Shown: positions 42,661 through 50,440, counted from the stretch's first letter. The stretch: 50,855 nucleotides of DNA from Oscillospiraceae bacterium (GCA_015066295.1 SVOR01000010.1:1-50855); one strand, 5' to 3'. Notes: generated by a model from the sequence alone, not told the origin. Made by a program: numbers and translations.

Positions 42661-43644
42661 ATGAAAAAAATTATAAGCTTATTGTTAGCGGTTATGTTGG
42701 TATTGGGTCTTACCGCCTGTGCCGCAGAGCCTGAGAAACCGGTAGAATATGCTGCTACTAATTTCTACGTTTTGTCGGGACCGACAGGTATCGGCGCCGC
42801 TAATTTAAAGGACAAAGCCGAAAAGGGACAGACCGAGGTAAACTACACAGTTAACATTGTAAAAGAGCCGAGCGAGATTGTTGCAAAGATTTCTAAAAAA
42901 GAGGCCGACATCGCCGCTATTGCAACCAACCTTGCCGCTAAGGTTTACAATACAACAAACGGTGCGGTTACCGTTCTTGCAGTAAACACCTTGGGCGTAT
43001 TAAACGTAGTGACGCCGGCAGGCGTTACGGTAAATTCATTTGCCGACTTAAAGGGTAAAAAGGTTTACACAACGGGCGCAGGCTCAAACCCCGAGTATAT
43101 CATCAATTATCTTTTAGAAAAGAATAATATTGATAAGCAGAAGGACGTTACACTTGAATATAAGGCAGAGGGCACCGAGCTATTGACCGTTTGGGCTACC
43201 GACCCCGACGCTGTAATAATTGCACCGCAGCCCGTTGCCACCACACTAACTCTTCAAAACAAGGGCGCTACAATTGCCATCGACCTTACAAAAGAATGGG
43301 AAAAGGTTGGCGGAGATTCGGCGCTTATGCAGGGATGCGTTGTAGTTCGCAACGAATTTTTAGAAAAGCATCCCGAAACGGTTAAGAAGTTTATGGATGA
43401 ATACAAAGCATCGGTTGATGCCGCTAATAACGATTTGGATACTACTGCCGCACTTTGCGAAAGCTACGGCATCGTAGCAAAGGCCGCCCTCGCAAAGAAG
43501 GCAATACCCAACTGCAATTTGTGCTTCATAAAGGGTAGCGAAATGAAAACCAAGCTATCGGGCTTCTTGGCAGTTATGTTTGCTGCTGATAAAACCTCGG
43601 TAGGCGGTAAGCTACCTGCGGATGATTTCTACTATGCAGGCTAA
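42661..43644 (+). CDS. NitT/TauT-type ABC transporter substrate-binding lipoprotein
   Basis: A 327-residue lipoprotein; the lipobox ends at Cys20 (LTAC). The body has the NMT1/SsuA-like two-lobe pattern: SGPTGIGAANL, EADIAAIATNLAAKVYN, FADLKGKKVYTTGAGSNPEY and VVRNEFLEKHPETVKKFMDEY. The family binds nitrate, taurine, sulfonates or pyrimidine precursors; the ligand here is unknown. AGGGTG in the end of the regulator gene serves as binding site, and only one base separates the two genes. Confidence 0.88.
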   Translation: MKKIISLLLAVMLVLGLTACAAEPEKPVEYAATNFYVLSGPTGIGAANLKDKAEKGQTEVNYTVNIVKEPSEIVAKISKKEADIAAIATNLAAKVYNTTNGAVTVLAVNTLGVLNVVTPAGVTVNSFADLKGKKVYTTGAGSNPEYIINYLLEKNNIDKQKDVTLEYKAEGTELLTVWATDPDAVIIAPQPVATTLTLQNKGATIAIDLTKEWEKVGGDSALMQGCVVVRNEFLEKHPETVKKFMDEYKASVDAANNDLDTTAALCESYGIVAKAALAKKAIPNCNLCFIKGSEMKTKLSGFLAVMFAADKTSVGGKLPADDFYYAG

Positions 43645-44383
43645 ATTAAAAAAAGCACTTTTTACAGCAGGGTCCATTGTATTTTGGGTCCTGCTTTGGC
43701 ATATAGCGGCCACCTTTGCCAATAAAAATTTGCTTTTTAAAATTCCGCTACCGCTTGATACTCTGCGAGAGTTTTTGGTGTGCGTAAAATTGCCTGAATT
43801 TTGGGGCAACGTCGGCACTTCGCTTTGGCACATAATAAGCGGCTTTGCTTTGGCGGTGACCTTGGGCTTCGTGTGTGGCTTGCTGTCGGGCAGCAGCACC
43901 TTTTTTGCCACCCTTACCGCACCGCTTACACGCCTTATACGCGCGGTGCCCGTTGCGGCATTTATAATACTTGCGTGGTTGTGGATACCGTCGGAGGTTA
44001 TCCCTGCGTTTATTGCCTTTTTAATGGTGTTCCCAATAGTGTGGAGTCACGTTGAAACGGGACTTTTATCGGTTGATAAGCGCCTTGTTGAAATGGCACG
44101 TGTTATGGGTATGGACAAAAAGGGCATAATTAAAAACATTACCGTACCGGCGGTTATGCCGCAGTTCCGTGTTTCGTGTATTACGGGTCTTGGCTACGCT
44201 TGGAAGTCGGGCGTAGCGGCAGAGGTTATATGCAACCCCACGGGTAGCATAGGCGCCATGCTGTCTATTGCCAAAAGCAACCTCGAATATGCGCGAGTTT
44301 TCGCCATTGTTTTAACGGTGGTGCTTTTAAGCCTTGTTCTCGAAAACGCCATTAAGGTTTTCTGGAAGGAGGGTCGCCGATGA
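43634..44383 (+). CDS. ABC transporter permease (NitT/TauT type)
   Basis: An inner-membrane permease of about 249 residues with six helices. The BPD-transport domain is visible, with the EAA-loop region VEMARVMGMDKKGIIKNITVPAVMPQ near residue 155. It overlaps the binding-protein gene; the ATG at 43634 gives a typical start, and an ATG at 43622 is an alternative, neither with a strong binding site, so translation is probably coupled. The stop overlaps the ATPase start (ATGA). Confidence 0.88.
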   Translation: MQAKLKKALFTAGSIVFWVLLWHIAATFANKNLLFKIPLPLDTLREFLVCVKLPEFWGNVGTSLWHIISGFALAVTLGFVCGLLSGSSTFFATLTAPLTRLIRAVPVAAFIILAWLWIPSEVIPAFIAFLMVFPIVWSHVETGLLSVDKRLVEMARVMGMDKKGIIKNITVPAVMPQFRVSCITGLGYAWKSGVAAEVICNPTGSIGAMLSIAKSNLEYARVFAIVLTVVLLSLVLENAIKVFWKEGRR

Positions 44384-44949
44384 TTAGCTTTAAGGATGTA
44401 AATTTTGCCTATGGCAAAAAGGAAATACTCAAAAGTTTTTCGCTGCAAATAAACGACGGCGACAGAATTTGCTTTTTTGCGCCGTCGGGCTTTGGTAAAA
44501 CAACTGTTTTGCGACTGATAATGGGACTCGAAAATCCTAAAAGCGGAGAGCTTACGGGACTCGACAAAAAAAAGATTTCGGCGGTGTTTCAAGAGGACCG
44601 CTTGTTGCCTGACAAAACGGTCAAGCAGAATATTGAACTGTTTGCCAATAACCGTGACATAGAAAAAGTTATGTTAAAATTGGGGCTCGACAATGCATTA
44701 CTGCTATACCCTGATGAGCTTAGCGGCGGTATGGCGCGCAGAGTGGCAATCGCAAGGGCGCTTTGCCGTGACGCCGATATCTATATTTTTGACGAGCCCT
44801 TCAATGGCATCGACCAAAAGAATATAGAAAAAACGGCACAGCTTATACGTGAGGTTACAAAGGATAAAACTGTTTTGCTCGTTACCCACGACCGCGATGA
44901 AGCCGAACTTTTGGGCACTACGATTATTGACATTTCGGCCGATGTGTGA
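44380..44949 (+). CDS. ABC transporter ATPase, short
   Basis: The ATP-binding subunit of the importer, only 189 residues (usual about 240-260), because the region after the H-loop is cut short. Walker A is APSGFGKTT (residue 33 on; Ala replaces the first Gly), the signature is LSGGM with Met for Gln, Walker B is IYIFDEP, and the switch His is in THD. Residues for ATP hydrolysis are present. GAAGGAGGG precedes the ATG. Last gene of the operon; its 3' end carries the promoter of the B12 riboswitch transcript. Confidence 0.88.
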   Translation: MISFKDVNFAYGKKEILKSFSLQINDGDRICFFAPSGFGKTTVLRLIMGLENPKSGELTGLDKKKISAVFQEDRLLPDKTVKQNIELFANNRDIEKVMLKLGLDNALLLYPDELSGGMARRVAIARALCRDADIYIFDEPFNGIDQKNIEKTAQLIREVTKDKTVLLVTHDRDEAELLGTTIIDISADV

Positions 44950-44955
44950 TAGTAT
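44927..44955 (+). promoter_or_regulatory. Promoter of the cobalamin-riboswitch transcript
   Basis: TTGACA (44927-44932), 17 bp, TAGTAT (44950-44955), located inside the 3' end of the ATPase gene and about 30 bp before the aptamer. Confidence 0.65.
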
Positions 44956-44983
44956 ATTTTTGCTGAATAAAAAACCATACAGT

Positions 44984-45149
44984 TTTGTGTGTAATGCACG
45001 AATTAAAAAGGAATGCAGTGTAAATCTGCAACGAACTCGTCGCCGTGATGGACGAGCGATGCCTTAAAATGCCACTGAAATTTTTTGGGAAGGCAAGGCA
45101 GCGCGCCCGAGTCCTCAGTCGGAAGACTTGCTGTAAAGGCAAACACAAA
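44984..45149 (+). promoter_or_regulatory. Cobalamin (vitamin B12) riboswitch
   Basis: Conserved blocks of the cobalamin riboswitch occur in order: GGAATGCAGTGTAAATCTGC (45010-45029), GCCACTG (45071-45077), TGGGAAGGC (45086-45094), GAGTC (45110-45114), and AGTCGGAAGACTTGCTGT (45117-45134). The closing helix is TTTGTGT (44984-44990) with ACACAAA (45143-45149). The following 100 nt are the expression platform ending in a terminator. A specific cobalamin form cannot be told from sequence. Confidence 0.88.
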
Positions 45150-45256
45150 CCATCCGTTTTGTTTGCCGCGGTATCAAATCAAGGTGCCACGAGTAATTGG
45201 CGGCTGTGCGGTTTATATCCGTTTAGGGTATGAAATTGATATAATAAAGCAAAGCT

Positions 45257-45306
45257 CCCCCTTGTTTTGATGTATTCGGTAATACCAAAACAAAGGGGAT
45301 TTTTTT
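45257..45306 (+). terminator. Riboswitch terminator that also masks the ribosome binding site
   Basis: CCCCCTTGTTTTG (from 45257) pairs with CAAAACAAAGGGG (45286-45298 region) and is followed by T7 directly before the ATG at 45307. The 3' arm AAAGGGG is also the only Shine-Dalgarno sequence of the next gene, so the fold would stop both transcription and translation. Confidence 0.8.
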
Positions 45307-45705
45307 ATGAAAATCACAAAGAAAATTTTGGCGCTCGTTATGGCACTGCTTGTAGTAGTGACTTGCTTTGCGGGCTGTCAGGCGAAAAAGACAAACGGAA
45401 ACGACGACGTATCTTCTACTCAAGGCGTAGAGGTATCTATCACGGTTGATATCGTTAAGGATGGTGAAACCAAAAACCTTATCATAAAAACCGATGAAAA
45501 GTATCTTGCAAACGCACTTGCAGAAGCAGGCGTTATTGAGTACCGTGAAGACGGTTTTTACACCACCGTTAACGGCATTACTGCCGACTACAACAAAGAC
45601 GGCGCTTGGTGGTGCGTAACCAAGTCGGGCGAAATGACCATGGTAGGTATGAACGAATTGGAATTAGCCAACGGCGATAAGTACGAAATCACCTATACAA
45701 AATAA
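45307..45705 (+). CDS. DUF4430 (transcobalamin-like) lipoprotein
   Basis: A 132-residue lipoprotein; the lipobox ends at Cys22 (CFAGC). It carries a DUF4430 domain, the fold found at the C-terminus of transcobalamin: VEVSITVDIVKDGETKNLIIKTDEKYLANAL, GFYTTVNGITADYNKDGAWWCV, and a C-terminal strand LANGDKYEITYT. It lies under a cobalamin riboswitch and upstream of an ECF S component; a surface B12-capture role is likely by context. Stop overlaps the next ATG by one base. Confidence 0.88.
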   Translation: MKITKKILALVMALLVVVTCFAGCQAKKTNGNDDVSSTQGVEVSITVDIVKDGETKNLIIKTDEKYLANALAEAGVIEYREDGFYTTVNGITADYNKDGAWWCVTKSGEMTMVGMNELELANGDKYEITYTK

Positions 45706-46220
45706 TGGATAAAAGCAAAACCTTAAAAAACCTTGCGACAACGCTTGCGCTTATAATGCTCGGTGTAGTGCTAAATGTTTTCGATTGGGCTTTAATGATG
45801 CTGCCCAATATAGAGCTCGTTACGCCGCTGCTTATAATATACACCTATAAATTTGGTATAAAGGCGCTTATTCCCGCCTACGTTTATGCCTTTATAGAGA
45901 TTGCCACACACGGCTTTAACGTGTGGAATATAATGTATTTATACGTGTGGGCAATTTTGGTGCTTATAGCGTGGCCGCTTACCAAAATTAAAGCTAAAAA
46001 AATAGCAACACCGGTAATAGCCGTTTTTGCGGGCCTTTACGGGCTTTCCTTCGGTGCGCTATGCAGTGTTCCGTATTGGTTTTTAAACGGGCCGACCTTT
46101 GCGCTTGCTTGGATAGCAAGCGGGTTTACCTTTGACGTTATCCATGCCGTTTCAAATTTTGTTACCGTCCTTGTGCTGTACATACCCTTGTGCAAGGTAA
46201 TGGATAAAATTAAGCTTTAA
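45705..46220 (+). CDS. ECF transporter S component, probably for cobalamin
   Basis: A 171-residue, six-helix membrane protein of the S-component type. Hydrophobic segments are separated by short loops, and the N-terminus carries the basic KTLKNLATTLALIML. Translation is coupled to the DUF4430 gene (TAATG overlap). S components bind the vitamin and dock on a shared EcfAAT module; no ecfA or ecfT genes are in the window. Substrate is inferred from the B12 riboswitch. CbrT is a known B12-specific S component. Confidence 0.82.
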   Translation: MDKSKTLKNLATTLALIMLGVVLNVFDWALMMLPNIELVTPLLIIYTYKFGIKALIPAYVYAFIEIATHGFNVWNIMYLYVWAILVLIAWPLTKIKAKKIATPVIAVFAGLYGLSFGALCSVPYWFLNGPTFALAWIASGFTFDVIHAVSNFVTVLVLYIPLCKVMDKIKL

Positions 46221-46225
46221 AAAAG

Positions 46226-46257
46226 GACCTCAACGAATTTTCGTTGAGGTCTTGCTT
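46226..46257. terminator. Bidirectional terminator
   Basis: GACCTCAACG (46226-46235) and CGTTGAGGTC (46242-46251), extended by AA/TT, between convergent genes. Confidence 0.85.
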
Positions 46258-46905
46258 TTATTTAATTTCGTCAAATGCTTTTAGCCACTCTCTTTTAATA
46301 AGCTCGTGACCAAAGTTGGAGGGGTGAACACCATCGCGCAACCAATAGGCTGTATTGCCTGATTTTTTAGCGGCATGATCAAATAATTTTTGAAGCTTAA
46401 TGTATTTGCAGCCGTGCTTTTCGGCAATACGCTCTGCCGCGGCGGCATGCAACAACACGTCGCCCTTAAAGAGTTGCCAGCGATTTGGCATTTCTTCGGT
46501 CGCAGTGTTGGCGTCGCCCTCTAAAACAAAGGGCTCTAATACCATAATCTTAATGTTTGGCAGTGCTTCCTTAACCTCGGTTAAAAGCATATCAAATATT
46601 TTTTCATACTTTTCGGCCGAAACACCGTTTTGATGGTTGATTTCATGCCAGGTGTCGTTAACACCTATAAGTATGCTCATATAGTCGGGTTTAAGGTTAA
46701 TAATATCACATTTTATACGGGCGTAGAGGTCAACTATGCGGTTGCCCGAAATACCGCGGTTAATAAATTCGTACTCGTTTACGTTATCAAAACCCAAGTT
46801 AGAAGCAACTAAACGCGCATATCCGCCACCAAGGTCGGTGCCGCCTTCACGGACACGAGAGCAATCGGTTATGGAATCGCCCTGAAATAATATTACCTTT
46901 GCCAT
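46258..46905 (-). CDS. SGNH/GDSL-family hydrolase
   Basis: A 215-residue esterase without a signal peptide. SGNH blocks: GDSITDCSR (nucleophile Ser11), the Gly in GISGNR, IGVNDTWHE (Asn of block III) and DGVHPS (Asp and His of block V). AAGGTGG precedes the ATG. Such enzymes deacetylate sugars or lipids; given its cytoplasmic location it could process acetylated sugars brought in from polysaccharide. That is inference. Confidence 0.9.
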   Translation of the reverse strand: MAKVILFQGDSITDCSRVREGGTDLGGGYARLVASNLGFDNVNEYEFINRGISGNRIVDLYARIKCDIINLKPDYMSILIGVNDTWHEINHQNGVSAEKYEKIFDMLLTEVKEALPNIKIMVLEPFVLEGDANTATEEMPNRWQLFKGDVLLHAAAAERIAEKHGCKYIKLQKLFDHAAKKSGNTAYWLRDGVHPSNFGHELIKREWLKAFDEIK

Positions 46906-47027
46906 AATAAAACCACCTTAACGTTTTTTATAATTATATAATGTATAATTTAAAAAGTAAAGAATAATTGTGAAGGAATATAACAATATATAGTTGTAAA
47001 GCGAAAATCAACAACAATAAATAGTAC

Positions 47028-47056
47028 TTTACTTTTTAAGCCGCTTGTGATATAAT
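47028..47056 (+). promoter_or_regulatory. Promoter of rpsO
   Basis: TTTACT (47028-47033), 17 bp, TATAAT (47051-47056), with an extended TG one base before the -10 box. Confidence 0.75.
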
Positions 47057-47062
47057 ATCAAA

Positions 47063-47146
47063 GCTACCGTTTACTAGGCATTCGGTGTCTGCCGATTTTT
47101 CGGAACACTCACGACCTAATGCTTGGTTTGCGGCCGACAAATTATG
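47063..47146 (+). promoter_or_regulatory. Ribosomal protein S15 leader
   Basis: Structured leader before rpsO. ACTAGGCATT (from 47079) can pair with the later AATGCTTGG block, enclosing GTGT/ACAC and CCGA-TTTT-TCGG. Order and position fit the Firmicutes S15 autoregulatory leaders, where S15 binds its own mRNA. Family assignment is from pattern memory. Confidence 0.55.
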
Positions 47147-47162
47147 AAAAGGAGTGAAAGTA

Positions 47163-47426
47163 ATGCTTAAGGAACAGAAGCAGCAGGTTATTGAAACCTA
47201 CGCTACTCACGAGGGTGACACAGGTTCACCCGAAGTTCAGATTGCTCTGCTTACAACCAGAATCAACGAGCTCAACGCTCACTTAAAGGTTCACGCTAAG
47301 GACCATCACTCACGTCGTGGTCTTATGAAGATGGTTGGTCACAGACGTAACCTTCTCGCATATTTGCAGAAGAACGATATCGAGAGATACCGTGCAATCG
47401 TTAAGAAGCTTGGTCTTCGTAAGTAA
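47163..47426 (+). CDS. rpsO: 30S ribosomal protein S15
   Basis: An 87-residue primary 16S-binding protein of the small-subunit platform. [25 protein letters not shown] and the motif [22 protein letters not shown] are diagnostic. The ATG at 47163 has GGAG eight bases upstream; the GTG at 47154 in frame is too close to that site. It is followed, after an inverted-repeat element, by pnp, the usual bacterial neighbour. Confidence 0.97.
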   Translation: MLKEQKQQVIETYATHEGDTGSPEVQIALLTTRINELNAHLKVHAKDHHSRRGLMKMVGHRRNLLAYLQKNDIERYRAIVKKLGLRK

Positions 47427-47430
47427 TTCA

Positions 47431-47705
47431 GAAGTTGGTGAGAGCCGAAAACTTTACGGTTTCGCTCATCGCCTTTTATCATCGGGTTTTGCGGTGTTTT
47501 TTGCAAGGCGACAGCCTTGCGGCAAAACCCCGCTTTTCCCGCTAAAAAATGCGACGGCAGAAACTCTTCGACCTGTCAAAACTAAAATTTTTGAGTTAGA
47601 GGAAGCCGAAAAGCGCAGGGATACAACCGTATTTCAAGCTTTGAGGCAAACTTTTACCGGAAATTTTGTTTTGCAGGCGTGAAGGATTCGGCTCTCGCCA
47701 ACTTC
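47431..47705. repeat. 275-bp element with 19-bp terminal inverted repeats
   Basis: Ends GAAGTTGGTGAGAGCCGAA (47431-47449) and TTCGGCTCTCGCCAACTTC (47687-47705) are inverted repeats with one mismatch. Inside, CGGGTTTTGC pairs with GCAAAACCCCG around the stem GCAAGGC/GCCTTGC. It starts five bases after the rpsO stop. No convincing gene inside. It could be a miniature transposable element or a structured RNA; no target-site duplication was found. Confidence 0.7.
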
Positions 47706-47708
47706 ATA

Positions 47709-47736
47709 AGCAGACCGCTTTTGCGGTCTGCTTTGT
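47709..47736 (+). terminator. Terminator between rpsO and pnp
   Basis: AGCAGACCGC (47709-47718), TTTT loop, GCGGTCTGCT (47723-47732), then TTGTT. Perfect 10-bp stem. Confidence 0.85.
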
Positions 47737-47752
47737 TGCAATAAAAAACAAA

Positions 47753-47830
47753 GAGGTTTTTCGTGGTTTAGCGGTAAATTGATGGTCGGAAGATTCCGAT
47801 TATGAATTTATTGCTAAACGGAAACACCTC
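47753..47830 (+). promoter_or_regulatory. Long stem-loop in the pnp leader
   Basis: Concentric stems: GAGGT/ACCTC (47753-47757, 47826-47830), the long GTTTAGCGGTAAATT (47766-47780) with AATTTATTGCTAAAC (47805-47819), and an inner TCGG...CCGA. It ends 22 nt before the pnp start. In E. coli, RNase III cleavage of such a hairpin plus PNPase controls pnp; the same idea may hold here. Confidence 0.6.
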
Positions 47831-47851
47831 GAAAAAATGGAGGTAAAAATT

Positions 47852-50050
47852 ATGTTCGAAAACTACAAGGTTTACGAAACCACACTTGCCGGCAGACCCT
47901 TAAAGCTTGAAACCGGCAAAATGGCACAGCTTGCCAACGGTGCTGTGCTCGCAACCTATGGTGAAACACAGGTGCTTTGTACCGTAACCGCATCTGCAAA
48001 GCCGAGAGAGGGCGTTGATTTCTTCCCGCTTTCTGTTGACTATGAGGAGAAAATGTATTCGGTAGGTCGCATCCCCGGCTCCTTCACACGTCGTGAGGGT
48101 AAGGCAAGCGATAAGGCAGTTCTTGCTTCTCGCTGTATTGACCGTCCCATCCGTCCTTTATTCCCGAAGGATATGCGCAACGACTGTACCGTTGTTGCAA
48201 CCGTTATGTCGGTTGACCCCGACTGCAGCCCTGAGGTTGCAGCTGCTATCGGTGTATCTACCGCTATCGCTATTTCGGATATTCCGTGGGCAGGTCCTAT
48301 TTCCAGCGTTGACGTTGGTCTTGTTGATGGCGAAATCGTTATCAACCCGACGCTTGAGCAGCGCGCTGTTTCTACACTCGATTTAACCGTTTCTTCAACT
48401 GCCGACCTCGTTGCTATGATTGAGGCAGGCGGTGAGGAAATCCCCGATGACCTTATGTTTGATGCCATTATGGCAGGTCACGAGGCTAATAAAGAGGTTG
48501 TTGCATTCATCAACTCAATCGTTGCCGAGATTGGCAAGCCTAAGTTCGAGTTTGAGTCTAACGATCCCGACCCCGCAATTATGGAAGAAATCGAAAACTT
48601 CTGCATCGAGGATGTTAAGAAGGCTCTCGATACCGACGATAAGCTCGTTCGCGACGCAGCTCTCTTACCTATATATAACGCAGTTCATGAAAAGTTTGAC
48701 GAGCGTTTTGAGGGCAAAGAGGCAAAGCTTGACGAGATTATGTATCTCGTTCAGAAGCACGTTGTTCGCGCTTGGCTCAAGGATGAGAAAAAGCGTGTTG
48801 ACGGTCGTGGTATCGACGATATCCGTCCTTTGAATGCTCAGGTAGATTTACTTGCACGTGTTCACGGCTCAGGTATGTTTACTCGTGGTCAGACTCAGGT
48901 TCTCTCGGTTGCAACACTTGCATCTGTAAGTGAGGCACAGAAGCTTGACGGTCTTGATGAAGAGAAGGAAAAGAGATATATCCATCACTACAACTTCCCG
49001 TCATACTCGGTCGGCGAAACCAAGCCCTCACGTGGCCCCGGCAGACGTGAAATCGGTCACGGCGCACTTGCTGAGCGTGCACTCGTTCCCGTAATTCCGT
49101 CGGTTGATGAGTTCCCCTATGCTATCCGCGTAGTATCTGAGGTTCTTTCATCTAACGGTTCTACATCACAGGCTTCTATTTGCGGTTCTACCTTGGCTCT
49201 TATGGCTGCAGGCGTTCCAATTAAGGCTCCCGTTGCCGGTATTTCTTGTGGTCTTATCACAGGCGATGACGGCGTATACGGCGACTTTATGACAATGGTT
49301 GACATTCAGGGTCTTGAGGACTTCTACGGCGATATGGACTTTAAGGTTGCAGGTACCAAGAAGGGCATCACCGCAATTCAGATGGACCTAAAGGTTCACG
49401 GTCTTACACCCGCAATTATTAAAGAGGCTTTTGCTAAAACAAACAAGGCTCGCAACTATATTCTTGACGAAATTATGCTTCCCGTTATTTCTGAGCCGAG
49501 AGCCGAGCTTTCAAAGTATGCTCCCAAGATGCTCTCAACCCAGATTAACCCCGAGAAAATCGGTGACGTTATCGGTAAGCAGGGCAAGGTTATTCAGTCT
49601 ATACAAGAGCAGTGCGAATGCACCATCAATATCGAAGAAGACGGTAGAGTATATATCGCTGCTATTGATATTGACAAGGCAAAGCAGGCGCTTATGATTG
49701 TTGAAACAATTGCTAATGACCCCGAAATCGGCGCAATTTACAGCGGTAAGGTTACAAGAATTATGAACTTTGGCGCATTTGTAGAAATTGCTCCCGGTAA
49801 GGAAGGCCTTGTTCACATCAGCAAGCTCGACGTAAAGAGGGTTGAAAAGGTAGAGGACGTTGTTGCTGTTGGCGATCAGGTTATCGTTAAGGTTACCGAG
49901 ATTGACGACCAGGGCAGACTCAACCTTTCGCGTCGCGATGCGCTCGTTGAGGTGAACGGTGCCGTTGTTGAAGAGGGTGCCGATGAGGAACCCGCAAGAA
50001 AACAGGGTGACCGTCGTCGCGGAGGCTTCCGCAATAAAAAGCGCGACTAA
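47852..50050 (+). CDS. pnp: Polynucleotide phosphorylase
   Basis: A 3'-5' phosphorolytic exoribonuclease of 732 residues that degrades mRNA. Two RNase PH-like domains are visible: the first with VDFFPLSVDYEEKMYSVGRIPGSF, and the second with FTRGQTQVLSVATL and SSNGSTSQASICGSTLALMAAG. A KH domain (KIGDVIGKQGKVIQSI) and an S1 domain (IYSGKVTRIMNFGAFVEIAPGKEGLVHISKL) follow, then a basic tail. GGAGG precedes the ATG at 47852; five upstream in-frame codons lie before the binding site. Confidence 0.97.
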   Translation: MFENYKVYETTLAGRPLKLETGKMAQLANGAVLATYGETQVLCTVTASAKPREGVDFFPLSVDYEEKMYSVGRIPGSFTRREGKASDKAVLASRCIDRPIRPLFPKDMRNDCTVVATVMSVDPDCSPEVAAAIGVSTAIAISDIPWAGPISSVDVGLVDGEIVINPTLEQRAVSTLDLTVSSTADLVAMIEAGGEEIPDDLMFDAIMAGHEANKEVVAFINSIVAEIGKPKFEFESNDPDPAIMEEIENFCIEDVKKALDTDDKLVRDAALLPIYNAVHEKFDERFEGKEAKLDEIMYLVQKHVVRAWLKDEKKRVDGRGIDDIRPLNAQVDLLARVHGSGMFTRGQTQVLSVATLASVSEAQKLDGLDEEKEKRYIHHYNFPSYSVGETKPSRGPGRREIGHGALAERALVPVIPSVDEFPYAIRVVSEVLSSNGSTSQASICGSTLALMAAGVPIKAPVAGISCGLITGDDGVYGDFMTMVDIQGLEDFYGDMDFKVAGTKKGITAIQMDLKVHGLTPAIIKEAFAKTNKARNYILDEIMLPVISEPRAELSKYAPKMLSTQINPEKIGDVIGKQGKVIQSIQEQCECTINIEEDGRVYIAAIDIDKAKQALMIVETIANDPEIGAIYSGKVTRIMNFGAFVEIAPGKEGLVHISKLDVKRVEKVEDVVAVGDQVIVKVTEIDDQGRLNLSRRDALVEVNGAVVEEGADEEPARKQGDRRRGGFRNKKRD

Positions 50051-50073
50051 TATACATTATATATAATAAAGAG

Positions 50074-50103
50074 TGACCGCCTAACAAAAAGGCGGTCATT
50101 TTT
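50074..50103 (+). terminator. Terminator after pnp
   Basis: TGACCGCCT (50074-50082) and AGGCGGTCA (50090-50098), followed by TTTTT. Confidence 0.88.
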
Positions 50104-50106
50104 ATT

Positions 50107-50132
50107 AGGATTTAGGGGATAGGATTTAGGAT
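50107..50132. repeat. Telomere-like TTAGG-rich repeat, copy 2
   Basis: Second copy of the G-rich repeat at 31570-31595, differing at one of 26 positions, here between the pnp terminator and the rRNA promoter. As in copy 1, it lies a few bases downstream of a gene or terminator end. Positions 50133-50221 show nothing else I can support. Confidence 0.7.
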
Positions 50133-50221
50133 TTTTTGGGTGCCAAAAGCACAATATATAGTGGTTTTAGACGTCACCAAAAACTATTAGAAAAAAATAT
50201 CAAAAAAAGTTAAAAAAAGGC

Positions 50222-50250
50222 TTGACAAAAGGGTTTTCTTTTGGTATTAT
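50222..50250 (+). promoter_or_regulatory. rRNA operon promoter
   Basis: TTGACA (50222-50227), 17-bp spacer, TATTAT (50245-50250), overlapping a shifted TATAAT (50248-50253). A-rich tracts just upstream could act as an UP element. Confidence 0.8.
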
Positions 50251-50440
50251 AATTGGGCGTCTTAAAAACGGGCGCACAAAACGGACCTTGAAAATTAAAC
50301 AACGACGAACTAATAAGGACCCGACGATTCTTAAGAGAAATCAAGAGAAATCAAGGACAAAGAAATGCGTCAGCATTTAGAAAAAATGAGCTAAAGAGCT
50401 TATCTAAAAGATTTTAACACTTTAAGTGTTGAGATAAAAT
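50251..50440 (+). other. rRNA leader
   Basis: Contains ACCTTGAAAATTAAACAACG (50285-50304), the kind of block seen in Gram-positive rRNA leaders, a direct repeat AAGAGAAATC with its second copy 11-12 nt on (about 50333-50355), and a stem around AACACTT/AAGTGTT (50416-50430) whose flanks TCTAAAAG and TTTTAGA reach to the 16S 5' end. It probably helps processing and antitermination. No gene. Confidence 0.55.

Noticed and set aside
44849..45270. Small open frames across the cobalamin riboswitch
   Set aside because: The region matches riboswitch core sequences, and the frames lack ribosome binding sites.
47335..47682. Open frame overlapping rpsO and the inverted-repeat element
   Set aside because: Starts inside rpsO in another frame, has no binding site, and runs through strong hairpins.
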